Assembly (NCBI GenBank): GCA_036877525.1
Contig: JAZGTH010000005.1
Location: 8,676,501-8,740,500, forward strand
Length of the DNA stretch: 64,000 bases
Origin: Chromobotia macracanthus
Taxonomy: Eukaryota; Chordata; Actinopteri; Cypriniformes; Botiidae
Direction of reading: 5' to 3'
Below the pieces are notes generated by a model. That model was not told the DNA's origin. It searched no databases and saw only the letters and a list, made by a program, of their open reading frames with translations. Below, one piece after another: positions 51,316-64,000 of this stretch. Each line of letters starts with the position of its first letter. The first letter of the stretch is position 1. The translations under genes and the position numbers were made by a program.

Positions 51316-54300
51316 ATGTCGTCGTTTGTGACAGAGGTGCTCGCCAGCTCAGGAAAACTGGAGAAAGATGATCTCGCCTGCAAAATCTCCAAACTCTCAC
51401 GAAAAGTGGAAGAAACGAAGGTAAATTGTATCTATTTGTGCTTAAGTCAGCTAACAAGCCGTCAAACCCGAAAATGACTGATGCAACTTCACCGAAACGA
51501 GACTTTAAACTGAACGCATTACCTTTGGAAAGGCACGATTGTATGCAAAGGCTTATAAAATGCATTATTTTTCTGTTTGCACATTGCATTTTTGATACTT
51601 CGGTTAGCAAGCGCGTCAAACAAACATGCCTGAAAAACGAGGTTTCAGATTCTTCAAATATTGCACGCATATCAACTATGCACTATTAGTTAAAAGTTAT
51701 CTGTTGCTGTTGTTTTATTAGAAATAATGAAAGCCAAACTTAAACCTGTTTGATAGATAAACATGCTGACGTTAGCCATAATAGACAGTTGATCAAAGCT
51801 GTTAAAAATGCTTTTGCGACTCCTGTATCGTCTTTCTGATGGCATGAACTAGTGTAGTTTAAGGGTAATACAATGAACACGTTTCTTTGTATAATATCAC
51901 TGTTTCCAGTGTGTTAGTCGTGGAAAGGAGTGATCTGACATTGGCAGGCTGACGTGTCAAGCTGATATCATTGCCTGTCAGTGCCAGTCTGAGCTCCAAA
52001 CTCAGACAAACAGATTAATCGCCGTATTAACCTCATTTTAGTTAACAATGTGGTCCTTTATATACCCCTGTCACATTGTTTGCCCTAGATTGCAGTTGTT
52101 TTTTCAAACTTGCATGCCTGTTTTTGTTTATATATTGGTTTTGAAAAATTTGACTCGTACTTACTACAGCATACTCCATCCTCCTCTCTTCTCTGTGTAG
52201 GAGGAGGTCACTGACATGATAAATAAAAAATATACGGAGTTTATACCCAGTATGGAGGCGGCGGAGGAGCTTGTGGACCAGGTTGAATCAGTTTCCAAGG
52301 ACATAGATCTGTTAAAAAGCTGTATTGAGAATGAGGTAAGCATATTTCGCATTCTTTAAAAGATTAGTTTTTTGTAATGAAACAGATCTATTGGGCTTTA
52401 TTTTATAGACAATTTCATTGTTTGTATTGATTTTTACAGAATTTTATGGATTCTGAATTAAAATAGTTCAGAATTCTGCTTCAAATTCTGAACCAAGCAT
52501 TTTTCATCTACAGGTTAAGCAGAACCTCCATGATGCAGTAACGGAGTACACCAAGCTCAAACAGCAGCTAGAGAAGAACACTGCTGTTATAGGCATGCTC
52601 CAGCATCTCCAAGAGGTAATGCTACATAGTTGTTTGTTTGTTTTGTGTATAAGCTCAATGAGCTGCAAAAAGGATTTTCTACCTAAAAAGCTAAAGTTAT
52701 ATTTTATGGCATGTCTTAAAAGACTTGTGTAAAGAAAGCTAACAGTGTTTGCTTACAGTAGTTGGGGCTTGGGTTTTGTGCAGAAGACATTCTCTCATGG
52801 TTTTAACTATCTCTTTAAGTTTGACACAGCAATGGAGGAGTATCACAGGGCCTTACAAGAAAAGAACTACGTGGTAGCAGCCAAGCAGCATGGACGAGTA
52901 AGAAACATTCAGTGATAGCTTATGCTTTTTCATATCATATATTATAAATAAACCTACTTTGTGTGTTCAGGCCTTATTCTTTTCCATGTTTAATTACATT
53001 TTCCTACTTTTGTTATAAAGGCACGAGCTAATGTTGAGGCCCTAAAAGCCTGGAAAGATACAGAGTTGCCTTTACTTCAGGCCCTCAGCTCAGAGATCAC
53101 CATACAGAGAGAGAACCTCATCTACCACCTTGGAGAGGAGTGGCAGAAACTGGCAGTATGGAAGCTTCCTTCCACCAAAGGTGACTGTCTCTTTTTTTAT
53201 GTTTATGTTTTACTGTCTCAGTTACAGACATGTAATGTTTATTAACATCTTTTTTTGCCTTTAAACGTAAAAACATAGAACATCCAATCTTTTAAATTGG
53301 GTCTTGATTTTATGCAGAGCTCACTAGCATGAAGTCCTTCCTCACGACAGCACTCCATCTGAACACGGGAGCATCCAAGACAAATGAATCCAATCCAGAT
53401 CCTCTTCTCTCCAGTATTCTCCAGGCCCTCTCAGTTCAAGGAGAGCTCCATAAAAAGATTAAATTATTCGGTATGATTACTGTCATGAAACAACCCATTT
53501 GTATCTTCATATTAAAATTGTTGGTCTGTTAATAGATTGCCTGTCTCTTTGTTTGTCCTATAGGGCAGGTGTTGTTGAAGTACATGCTAAAGCCTCTAAT
53601 CTTATACTCCTCACTTGTGGTGGAAGTGAGCAGTCTGCCAGAGCAAGGCATAGTCCTGAGTTTGCAGTGCAAGGAAACCAAAGCAGAGCATCCAAATCCT
53701 AGCCAGGTTTACGCCAAAGTGCTCACTGTGCTTACAACGCTGCATAAACAACTTCTTGGTATGAACTCCCACAAATCTTTGATTCTAAAAAAAAAAAATT
53801 ATTGTTGTCATGACTATATTGCATAGGAATCTAGCAGTAGGCTGATGATTCATTTCTTTATTTAGATGTGTCTGTAGGTGAGAAGAAAGTGTCTGAGATT
53901 TTAGGAGACCTGATATGGGAGGAGATGTCAGACTGCATAATTCGTGAATGTCTAGTTCACTCCATACCCGCTAACAGTAGTCAGCTAGCTGAATATGATG
54001 CGGTAAGAATCAACAAGGCCCATAAAGAGATCTGTCAACATGTGGAAACCGTAGCACAGTTTTTATAACACAATATTTCATTCTGACTTCAGGTTATTAA
54101 ACAGACAGAGGATTTTGAGAGCAGTCTCAAAAAAATGGGTTACCTCACAGGAGACTCAACAGACCTGTTGAATTACGCGAAAAACGTCAACTGTAACTTC
54201 GCAAGCAAGAAATGCCAGGATGTCATTGTGGCTGCACGGAAACTGATGACCTCAGAGATGCACAACACAGTGAAAGTAAGACGACATTGCTAATCCTAAA

Positions 54301-56207
54301 TTTAATCTTAAATTTGTAATGTTTTGTATTTTAACATCAGAAATGACACTTCAGCTTTAAACTATAATGGCTTTTTAGTGACAGCCTTCTCATAAGATCT
54401 ATATGAATTCTTTGCATCCAGATCACTCCCGAGTACAAACTCTCCATCCCTAAACTACCAAGTCCTGCTGGAGGAGAGAAGGAAAAGAAGGATGTGGCTA
54501 AGAAAAGTGGCTACTATGATCAGCAGAGCCTGGAGAATGAAAAGCAGTTGGGGCAACACACTCTGTGCCTGCCTGTGTGTCGCATTAGTGAATCGGTTCA
54601 GCAGCTAATGAACTTGGCCATACACACTCTGTCTGAAGCAGTAGGCAGCTCCCCCCAGTGGTATGTAGCAATCGTTATAACCTTTGATCTGGGACATGAG
54701 GATTAGTCTGCTTAATTTGTTTGCTTTTGGGGACTATGAGGAAGCTGGAATATATAAATTTGTGGTGTGTCTTTCTTTTAGTGCAGTCCAACTTTTCTAC
54801 ACTGTCCGAAACATTTTTCATTTGTTTTATGATGTTGTGCCTACATATCACAAGTGAGTTTGCACTTTATTTCCTCTTATTTCATAGCAACATGTTTAGT
54901 ATATTTCATAGCAATGTACTGTGTGTTAAAATGTGCTGTTGTTGTCTTGACTCAGGGAGAACTTTCTGAAGTTGCCTCACCTGGCTGCCATCCAGCACAA
55001 TAACTGCATGTTCATTGCTCACCAGCTTTTAACTCTGGGTCATCAGTTCAAACCTCACCTTCCTTTGAAAGATGGAGTGGCTTACTTTGTAGACTTGGTC
55101 CCTGGTTTCAGAAGACTGGGTATGGTTACTTAATTAAAAAAAAAAAGGTTCATGTTGACATATGTAGTTGAAACCAGGTTAAGATAAATGTGTCTCATTT
55201 ATTCCATTTCTGAACAAGGTGCTCGGTGCTTTGTGGCACAGATGAACATTCAAAAAGCAGAGATGTTGGAGAGGCTGTCCACAGCACGTAACTTCTCCAA
55301 CTTGGATGATGAAGATAATTATTCTGTAGCCAGCAAGGCAATCAGACAAGTATGATCTAATAATTCTAGAGATTCACAATTAATATAACAATATATAACC
55401 ATATCTTTAATTGTTATTGATGCTTTTTTATACTCAAAGGTGAATTTGTTCTGTTTTTAGGTTATTCATCAGCTCAGAAGGTTGGGAAAAGTTTGGCAAG
55501 ATGTTTTGCCTGTCAACATATACTGCAAAGCCATGGGAACGCTTCTCAATACTGCTATATGCGAGCTGATTAATAAGATTATGATGTTGGAGGTAAGGCA
55601 TTATTATAATGTTCATTGTTATCAGTATGACACCATCAAACTGTTTGTGTGTTAACGGTGTAAAATAATGAGTACTCTTATTCCAGGACATCTCTAACGA
55701 GGATGGTGACCGACTGCGAACACTGTGTCAAACCATCATTGAGGAAGGGCCGTTGGTCTTCAACCCATTGCCAGATGAAAACAAAAACAAGAAATATCAA
55801 GAGGAGGTTCCAGTCTATGTGAAGAAATGGATGACCTTGAAAGAGCTCTCTATTGTGCTGAATGCTAGTCTGCAGGAGATAGTGGACAGGTGACGCATTT
55901 TTTCAGTGGTTCGTTTTTGAGGTTTCTGTATAACTCTGTTTGTATTAAATAGATATTCCAATGTCAGATAAAAAAAATTAACATAAGTAGTTGAAACTAA
56001 AGAAAAAATGATATCTTAAGGGCTGTAAAATCATATGTAAAATCAATCATGGTTTGAAATGCTTGTTTTTGTTTCTTTTTCAGGTGGGCTGAGGGAAAAG
56101 GGCCTCTGGCAGTGGAATTCTCCTGCAATGAAATGAAAAGTCTTATTCGTGCCTTGTTCAAAAACACAGAGAGGCGAGCAGCAGCCCTTACCAAAATCAT
56201 CAAATAG
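51316..56207 (+). CDS. zw10: zw10, kinetochore and vesicle-tethering protein
   Basis: Sixteen exons: 51316-51420, 52201-52335, 52514-52615, 52820-52897, 53021-53180, 53318-53470, 53564-53758, 53866-54002, 54093-54275, 54422-54660, 54782-54853, 54956-55119, 55219-55349, 55461-55592, 55687-55889, 56084-56207. They join in frame to 770 aa (human 779). The protein begins MSSFVTEVLASSGKLEKDDL and ends NTERRAAALTKIIK, both strongly ZW10-like. ZW10 forms the RZZ complex with ROD and Zwilch at kinetochores, where it recruits Spindly-dynein and the Mad1-Mad2 checkpoint. In interphase it works in the NRZ tethering complex at the ER for Golgi-to-ER traffic. Residues about 30-150 are heptad-like, fitting the N-terminal coiled coil. 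The middle part (HLGEEWQKL, KKCQDVIVAARKLM) and the C-terminal helical part (VDLVPGFRRLG, VWQDVLPVNIYCKAMGTLLN) are well kept. The linker around exon 10 is lysine-rich and variable. No defect seen. Confidence 0.97.
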
Positions 56208-56304
56208 GTGGTCAGCAGACCAATGCACTTCCAGCACGCTACATGGGCTTTTCCTTGCATATACTGTATTCTCTATTTTTCTATTTTGCTGAAAAATGCA
56301 GTAC

Positions 56305-56310
56305 AATAAA
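56305..56310 (+). terminator. zw10: Poly(A) signal of zw10
   Basis: AATAAA about 100 bases after the stop, followed by a TGTT-rich stretch near 56325-56350. It gives a short 3' UTR. Confidence 0.75.
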
Positions 56311-57021
56311 TGCTGTTCTAAGCACATGCTGTTCTCCTGTTATTGTTTGTATGTTGATACTTAAAAAAAGTACCTTAAGAAACTGAAGCAGTGGCACATA
56401 ACTATGCTTTAGGCTGTCTGAGGTATTAAAAGCTACATATTAGGGAGAAATATACTAAGTCTTAAAATTATGGCTATAGAATTCAAATAACTTGTGTGCA
56501 AGTGCACATTTTACTGAACAGAAACTGAACAGTGCACATACTACTGAACAGTGCACATATTACTAAACAGAAACTTTATCTTTACGGCATTTTTACGACA
56601 CCTTAAATGTACGGCTTTGACAGCTCGCAGGTTGCCACATACACAAAAAATCCACCTTTCAAACACTTATTTACATCGTAAATTGTTGAAACCAACATTT
56701 ACAAAGTCCGTTATAGAAAAAAGGAAGATATTATTTTATATGTTGAACGATTTACTATTAAAATGATGGAAATATCAATCGAGAGGATTTATGAAAAATA
56801 AATGTAAATCTGGCAACCCTGGCGCGTCACCTGGGGGACGAAGCGAAGGAGAACGTCGTAAAGTGAGATGTTTTGGAGCGGGGAGGTCATTGGAAAGTAA
56901 GGTTGTTTGGACCGTTTTGGGGGGTCGGACCGCTTCTGCTACCACGGGTGTCAGATAGTCTGATACCAAAGTAGCTTTACCTGTAACCAGATTAGTTTAT
57001 CGGGGGTGTTCACTGTTGAAA
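56311..57021. other. Spacer between zw10 and dlat, including the dlat promoter
   Basis: The first 500 bases are AT-rich with a small tandem repeat. From about 56820 the sequence becomes more GC-rich with CpGs (GCGCGTCACC, GGGGGACGAAGCGAAG), which probably marks the TATA-less dlat promoter. About 0.7 kb separates the two genes' ends. Confidence 0.55.
56501..56573. repeat. Short tandem repeat, unit about 22-28 bp
   Basis: Three imperfect copies of a unit reading AGTGCACAT, two to four variable bases, then TACTGAACAG. No known family is recognised. Confidence 0.8.
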
Positions 57022-60000
57022 ATGTTGCGTTTAGCCTTGCGAGTGAGGCCGTCTGCCAGGTTTACCCGGCCCAGTGTCCTCTCGGGCCCTGCTGCCAGTC
57101 CTCGATCCGGACCGGTATCGTGCCATCATCTCAAACGGTACCACTCCAATGGCCCAGCCCAGATCCGTAGTTTGTGTCACGGTCGGCGTGTGTACAGCAG
57201 CATGCTTGGTAACAGATCATGGGTGTTACACAGTCAAACGGCCGGTTTCAGTCAGAGTACCCGAGTGTACAGCCTGCCGCCCCATCAGAAGGTAAGCTAA
57301 GCTAACTGTAAGCCTTCTGCATAAATAATGCCAAGCTTGTTTTTTCAATAACAGGCTTTTTTTTTTATTATAAATCGTGCATTGTTGTCTGATTCTTTTG
57401 TTTTGATGCTCTTCCTTTTTGGAACACAATGAAACGAAACGTTTCGTCTAACTAGTAAAACGAAGGTTAATAAGCTATTATAGCGGGTATAATGTGCATA
57501 TAAATGCTGTAAAATATATGATAAAATATGTTAATATATTCCTGCCTTTCAGATAGTTTCATGCTTCGGTTAGTCTTGATGCATTACTGCAATGTTTCTG
57601 CTGGTGTCACTTTCAAGTTATTTAAGCAATGCTGCAGTTATGGCATGTCATGGGCTCTTTGTGCTCCATACATACATTCCCATAGATTCCTGTATGGAAC
57701 ATACTGTCTTAAAAGGCATTTCAGTTTCTCATATCACTGTAAATAATGAAAAAACTGCCTTTTCAGTGCAGATCATGTATGTTTCATGTATGTATGAAGC
57801 TCGCTCTATTCTGTTATTCTCCATAAAGAATAAAATGTATGAGATCAGCAATCGCTTCTTTTAATTTAACTTAAGTATTTATGTTGTAGGTGGAGCTGCC
57901 TGCTCTGTCCCCCACGATGCAGTTGGGCACCATTGCACGATGGGAGAAGAAGGAAGGGGAGAAAATCAATGAGGGAGATCTGATTGCTGAGGTGAGGTAC
58001 ATTCTGCTACTTTGCTTCCGGTTTTAATGTATTTAATAGGGCAGTTGATGTTTAATATATGTTACGATATTATAATCACTCATGCTGTTTTCATTTGGTC
58101 AGGTTGAAACAGACAAGGCTACAGTGGGATTTGAAATGCTGGAGGAATGCTACCTCGCCAAGATCTTGGTTCCTGAGGGTACAAGAGATGTGCCCATTGG
58201 ATCCGTCATCTGTATTACAGTGGACAAGTAAGCACAGTTGTTTTCTGGAGTGATAAAATCGGAAAAATTTGGATCACCTGGAGTGAAAAAGATATACTTG
58301 ATCTAAAGGGAAGGACTGTAATATTAATTTAAGGAAAATCTGTTAAAATATAGACGTAGTGATATTAACCTAATTTAACCCCATTTAATGTGCATCATCT
58401 CTTCATCCTTTGACCTTCAGACCTGACCTCATCCCTGCGTTTAAAGACGTAACATTGGATAAACTTGCTGGCTCCGCCCCTGCAGCTGCTGCTGCTCCGC
58501 CTCCTCCAGCTGCATCTGCTGCTGCTCCAGCACCTCCACAAGTTCCTGGCAGCTCTTACCCCGCCCACATGAAGGTATAAGATGCTGGATGCAGATACTA
58601 CATATTGAATAACAACTGTCTGTATGCAGTTATTTAAAATGGCTTTATGGCTTTAGGTTCTTCTCCCAGCTCTCTCTCCCACCATGACTATGGGCACTGT
58701 CCAGCGCTGGGAGAAGAAGGTGGGTGAGAAGCTGAGTGAGGGAGATCTGCTGGCTGAAATTGAAACAGATAAGGCAACAATTGGTATGTCAATTATTTTG
58801 TTTTTTAATGTAAAAAAAAACAATTATTCTCACATCACTATATTTAAAATCTACACATTAAAGCTGCAATCTGTAACTTTTGCCTCTCTGATGCCATTTC
58901 TGTTTGAAATATAAAATTATAGGTTATATACTTTTCTGACAGCTCAAATTATAAATCATTATTATAAACATATTGCTGTGAATCATACTTGGTCAATAAC
59001 AGATTTTTGTTCATTTTTCACCCCCAAAAAGTTTTGAAAGCAGCTTTAAAATAATTAGTTGATGTTTGTGTTTGAGGTATTAAGTCTTATATTGCAACCC
59101 TGCAGTACTGTAATGTCCTTTTGTGTGGTCTTCAGGTTTTGAGGTACAGGAAGAGGGCTACCTGGCTAAGATCTTGATTTCTGAAGGCACCAGAGATGTT
59201 CCTCTTGGCACTCCTCTCTGCATCATTGTGGAAAAGGAATCTGACATTAGCGCATTTGCTGACTATGTAGAAACAGGTGTGGCTGCCAGTCCACCCCCTA
59301 CCCTTACACAGGTAAAAAATCTCTGTCATTTCTTTAAAACTCCTGCTGTTTATTTTCTTGTTGTTTACTTGTGGCACATCTACTTAATGACAATGTGAAT
59401 AGTTTTGCGATTGATAATGCATTAAATGCAGTGGTTTTGGACGTGCAGTTTTCACTGCAGCAGTCACTTACTGTACACTTCTGTCTCTAAGTTGCAGCTG
59501 AACTTTGATTGACATGAGCAACATGGCATGATGTGACGTAATATACTTTATATGTGACCACCTAAGGCCACTATTATGTAGGTCAAGGTCTTTAACTACT
59601 GTTGTAATATCAACAGTTTTGTGTTATGGCTAAAAGTGATAAAAGTCACTGAAATATTTGCACTTTTTGCAACACTGCAATCGTGCAATACTGGTTTTGC
59701 GGGCGTGGCCATCAAGGATAGATGGCAAAATATTCATGTCAGTTGTTCTGGTATGCAGATAGCTTGATCAGAAAATATATGGGCAGGTGGATGGTTGCAG
59801 TTAGGTGTTGAAATGTTTGGGCTAAATGTTGCATGCCAGAGGGCTTTTTATCTATTAACTTATTTTTGGATTAAGTGGGATCAGTTACTGACTTAAAGGG
59901 ATAGTTAAACCAGAAATGAAAAGTTACTTGCCTAACTTTTCTCGCCTAACTTTTTTTTGCTTCTGAAGATATTTTGAAAAACATTCTTGGTGGAAGAATT

Positions 60001-62272
60001 TTCCACGAAATAATTTCAGTAAATGTATTATGTATATGGTTTATAATTTTCCCTGAAACTCATTCCTCAGGTGGCCACTCCACCTCCAGCAGCAGCCCCT
60101 GCTACTCCCACCCCAGCACCTACCGCTGCCCCAGTTGCTCCCGCTGCCCCTAGGAAAGGCAGAGTGTTTGCCAGCCCTCTAGCCAAGAAACTTGCGGCTG
60201 AGAAGGGCATTGACCTTGCCCAGGTCACCGGTAAGCGCGTGCATGATTCAGTTTTATCCTCTGATGATGTCACCCACAGAAGAGTGGCACTGATCTTACT
60301 GAAGTTTTTCAGTTAATTTATGATTTGATTACTTGTATTGCTTATGTGTGGTTTTATATTTGAGAAAGATTAAAATTGAAATGTGTTACTCGTGTACTGT
60401 ACAGGAACTGGACCAGATGGCAGAGTCACCAAGAAAGATATTGAGAGTTTTGTTCCACCTAAACCCAGTCTTGTAAGTCTTCAGATCCCAAAGCAACTGA
60501 ACACACTGAATCCCAGTCTGACCTTTCTAATAGTGGACATGAATGTATTATGTGCAAAATTGGAACACTCATTGTTTATGAGGTTCTTCTGTCTCACCCT
60601 TGTATTAAATGTGTTTGTTTATGAAATACTTTGGCTTATTTGAATATGCTTTCAACTCAAAATAAGATTATAGCATCGATTTAGCACATTTTAGAATGCT
60701 TAATGCATTCATCAGAATTCCATAGATTTCCCCAAAAATAAGCACAGAAAATGCTAAAACGGTCTGCTGATATCGCTAGAGCCTACCTGGGACCAACAGA
60801 ACATAGAAAATGTTAGAAGTAAAAACACAGAAGTGGTGTGCTGAATTTTTTACAGTAATTAAATTACAGTAAATCATACTGTAAATATGTCTTCTGTTCT
60901 TTACCTCCAGGCACCAGCTGCTGCCCCTGCCTATGCTCCACCAACATCCCCTGCAGCCGCTCCAGCTGTTGCTGCCGTACCTACAGGAACCTTCACCGAC
61001 ATCCCCATTACCAACATCCGTAAAGTAAGTCCCCTACTTTCTTGCACAGAAACCACTTCACATTCCTTTTGAATACAGATTTGATTTACATGTATGTGTT
61101 TCTGCTTATCTTACCATAATGCATAATGCATAATGTTTCCCTGTCTGTCTCCTCACTCTCTTGCCATGTAGGTGATCGCCCAGAGGTTGATGCAGTCAAA
61201 ACAAACTATTCCTCACTATTACTTGTCTGTGGATGTCAACATGGACCAAGTGCTTGAACTCAGAAAAGAACTCAATGTTGTGAGTGAACTCTGCTCTCTC
61301 GACTTGATAGTAAGCTCCAAATGATTGTATTTTTGTAATAGCCATACTTTATCCTCTGTCTCCTCTTGATCAGGAGGCAAAAGCAGACAACATCAAACTC
61401 TCTGTCAATGACTTCATCATCAAGGCCTCGGCTCTAGCTTGTTTAAAGGTGCCAGAGGCAAACTCCTCCTGGATGGATACAGTCATCAGACAGTGAGTGA
61501 CCTCCCACAATGCAGTTCTGCTTGTGAACGCATGAGGGCAGCATTGCTCTCGCACATAACTACCTAATGTTTAAAAAAAACATGTAATTACAGTAAATCT
61601 GTATTAATCAAGTGCTTGTTCTCTTTACACAGAAATCATGTGGTGGATGTTAGTGTTGCAGTCAGTACACCAATGGGTCTGATCACTCCCATTGTATTTA
61701 ATGCTCATATTAAGGGCCTAGCATCTATCAGTAAAGACGTAGGCACGTTAGCCGCTAAAGCGCGAGAGGGCAAACTGCAACCACATGAATTCCAGGTGAG
61801 TATTACAGGTGCTTTATTTGATATGTATTATATGTGCAATAATTCAGCTGTTATGTCAGCTGATATCAGCTGTTATTTCAATAATAAAGTATATTGTGCT
61901 TGATTTTCTAGGGCGGGACCTTCACTATTTCCAATCTGGGTATGTATGGAATCAAGAACTTCTCTGCTATCATTAACCCTCCTCAAGCCTGTATTCTGGC
62001 TGTGGGAGGCTCAGAGAAGAGACTGCTGCCTGCGGACAATGAGAAAGGGTGAGCAACATCAATATGCCATTCAAAGCACACAATTTACATGCATTAACAT
62101 GTAAAAGGTGCATTTAAATGAGTCGCACCTGGTCTTTTATAGGTTTGACGTGGCTAGCATGATGTCTGTGACTCTGAGCTGTGATCACCGGGTGGTAGAT
62201 GGCGCTGTTGGTGCACAGTGGCTGGCTGAGTTCCGCAAGTTTCTGGAGAAACCGTTCACCATGCTCCTGTGA
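57022..62272 (+). CDS. dlat: dlat, dihydrolipoyl acetyltransferase (E2 of pyruvate dehydrogenase)
   Basis: Fourteen exons: 57022-57291, 57890-57991, 58103-58227, 58421-58574, 58657-58783, 59136-59311, 60071-60230, 60405-60472, 60911-61024, 61172-61279, 61374-61492, 61633-61795, 61912-62048, 62143-62272. They join in frame to 650 aa (human 647). The enzyme moves the acetyl group from pyruvate dehydrogenase to CoA and forms the core of the complex in the mitochondrial matrix. The Arg- and Ser-rich, acid-poor start (MLRLALRVRPSARF) is a matrix-targeting sequence. Two lipoyl domains follow, each with ETDKAT; the lipoylated lysines are about Lys129 and Lys256. They are separated and followed by Ala-Pro-rich swinging linkers. 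A peripheral-subunit-binding domain spans about 350-389 (VFASPLAKKLAAEKGIDL, then GPDGRVTKKDIESF). The catalytic domain carries DHRVVDGA, with His623 and Asp627. No defect is seen. The order is lipoyl, lipoyl, binding, catalytic, as in mammals. Confidence 0.98.
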
Positions 62273-63120
62273 GCAGAGCCTTCATACGGCTCTGGCCCAA
62301 ACATATTAGACTTTTAAGATTTGGAGACGTCTCCCATTGGTAAAATGCTCTCTCTAGGAAATACAACAGGTTGCTCTCTCTGTTTTTGTTTTTTTCTCTC
62401 CCTGACTGCTATCTCTATATACTGTATTTTTACAACATTACTTCCTTAAGCATAAAATAACCTCTCAACCCAAAGTCATGCGTCATTGTTTAGGTCAGTT
62501 TGCCAAGTTTTAGATGATGTTGCTGGACAAGGGTTTTCACCTTCAGGATATTGTTACAAGTACCGCAAGTCTGTGTATGCCATTAGATCAAGAAATAACG
62601 TCTGTATCCATCGCCAAGTCTCATGGTCTCTCCCTGCAATATTTGATATTTTGACATGTATTTGTGTTCAAAAATGACACATTCTTTGGAACAACATAAG
62701 TACCCTTTGTATATAAGAAAAACCATGATGAAGTCTGGAGATGCATGTGCCAAAAATGATGACTACAATTGGAATTTATTTGTCATACTCTTCAGTGCAT
62801 ATGTTTTATTTTCTGTATTACTGCAAAGCAGATTTGAAAGTTGCACTTGTACTTGGTCACTCCCTGAGTTACATAGATACAGAAATGATGGTTTCTCATG
62901 GGTGCAGAGTTTTGATTATAGGCAATTTTATTTATTACATCTCTCACTCCAGACAGACAAGGCACGTTAGTGCTTTTGCTCCTGTTTTTATCAAATATAT
63001 TTTGTTTTCCTTTTAAAAAGTGGCAACATTTTAAGTCACTCATAATGAATAACGCACAAATCATGTGGTGAACTGCATAAATAAGCCTATAGAAAAACAA
63101 AGATATCTATGTGCAATAAA
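62273..63120 (+). other. dlat: 3' UTR of dlat
   Basis: Noncoding, T-rich sequence after the dlat stop. The first strong AATAAA is at 63115-63120, giving a UTR of about 0.85 kb. Weaker variants (ATAAAA near 62455) could end the transcript earlier. Confidence 0.55.
63115..63120 (+). terminator. dlat: Poly(A) signal, probable end of dlat
   Basis: Canonical AATAAA. Another lies near 63646, so the end is not certain. Confidence 0.45.
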
Positions 63121-63900
63121 GCACTAGACTGAATATAAATAAATCGTATAGAGAAGAACAGTTTATACAAACTGCATGACATGCAGTCAGTGTCTGCGTG
63201 CAATCTTGCAGTGTGGACAACTCTAAAGGGAGACACATTTTTTTCCATAAGGGAAGAATCATGACCAATATTATATTACTATTTAATTTGAAAATGAGAG
63301 GGAATAAACAAAATGGAAACTCAAAAATATGTTGCCCATTATGTTATTTAGCATCTTACCTCGTAAAGAAGGCAGTAAATTAAACGATCTGTTGAATATT
63401 ACTATGTTATGGAATGTATATTCCATAAATCAAATCTCACTGACTTGTTGCATATTATATCTTACTAAAATTTGACTTTGTCTTAATTAAATGGAATACA
63501 AATTAAGAAATGCATAGTTTAATCAGTTTATGTTTCTCAGACACCTATTTTGCCTGAGAAATGTAAAAAATATCTATCTGCCCTTTCCTTAAAGCAGAAA
63601 GCCTTTTAAACATTTACTCTCCTAAGAAATAATTCTAAGTTAAAGATAATAAACATATTTTTCTTGAAAACTTTTAATATGTAAAACAAGTAGCTCAAAT
63701 CAAAGCAAGTTACATTGTGACCGTGATGGAAACTAACCACCTGTTTACTTCACTACAGTCACCTAATTTACACTCGCCATTGTTCACTGTATGCATTCAT
63801 CGTGCCACGTCGGTGTTTTAGATTTTAAATTGTTTTAGATAAATATAGTCTCATATATATATATAAAAAAATATGATTTTACAGTCGTGTAGTGTCGCTC
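63121..63900. other. Intergenic region after dlat
   Basis: AT-rich DNA with a short (TA)n near 63856. I see no gene here. Confidence 0.6.
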
Positions 63901-63919
63901 ACTATGTACCGTTCAAATT

Positions 63920-63985
63920 CCACAAACCGGAAGTGACGCATTCTCGGCGGACGTGACGTCGGTCAATTTTCCCGCGTTTTGGTAG
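63920..63985. promoter_or_regulatory. Probable TATA-less promoter of the next gene
   Basis: Within 50 bases there is an ETS/GABPA site running into a CRE-like half site (CCGGAAGTGACG, 63927-63938), a near-perfect CRE (TGACGTC, 63954-63960) and an E2F-like site (TTTCCCGCG, 63968-63976). CpG density rises sharply against the AT-rich DNA before it. This is the usual make-up of a housekeeping vertebrate promoter. The gene it drives, and its direction, lie beyond the window. Confidence 0.6.
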
Positions 63986-64000
63986 TTGAGGAAATAGTGG

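Overview
The window is vertebrate nuclear DNA. Genes are split into many short exons with GT-AG introns, and 3' UTRs are long with AATAAA signals. The flanks carry AT-rich intergenic DNA, (TA)n and (TG)n microsatellites and decayed tRNA-derived SINEs. The protein set, the SINE type and the compact introns point to a teleost, most likely a cyprinid. The species cannot be fixed from the sequence.

Layout. (1) 1-18.5 kb: the 3' end of zbtb16 (PLZF) on +. Three coding exons supply zinc fingers 4-9, with a long intron before them and a UTR of about 4.4 kb after; the BTB domain lies upstream, outside the window. (2) 22.6-27.1 kb and 28.9-33.4 kb: two tandem serotonin-gated channel subunit genes on -, htr3a (485 aa model) and htr3b (457 aa model), each with nine coding exons and nearly identical exon phases. 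(3) 34.3-47.3 kb: usp28 on + (26 exons, 1203 aa model), head-to-head with htr3b across about 0.9 kb that holds a CpG-dense promoter. (4) 49.3-50.4 kb: a decayed Kir3/GIRK-type potassium channel pseudogene between usp28 and zw10, recognisable only piecewise. (5) 51.3-56.2 kb: zw10 on + (16 exons, 770 aa). (6) 57.0-62.3 kb: dlat on + (14 exons, 650 aa). (7) The last 80 bases look like a TATA-less promoter (ETS, CRE and E2F-like motifs) of a further gene.

All five complete gene models (htr3a, htr3b, usp28, zw10, dlat) were joined exon by exon from the sequence and close in frame from ATG to stop. This strongly supports the splice sites, including one GC-AG intron in usp28.

The genes are not an operon-like system. 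They are a conserved neighbourhood (the HTR3A-HTR3B-USP28-ZW10 block is also contiguous in human 11q23), in which only htr3a and htr3b are expected to work together, as subunits of one pentameric channel. Relative to the human map as I know it, zbtb16 appears inverted and dlat is brought next to zw10, so both ends of the block look rearranged.
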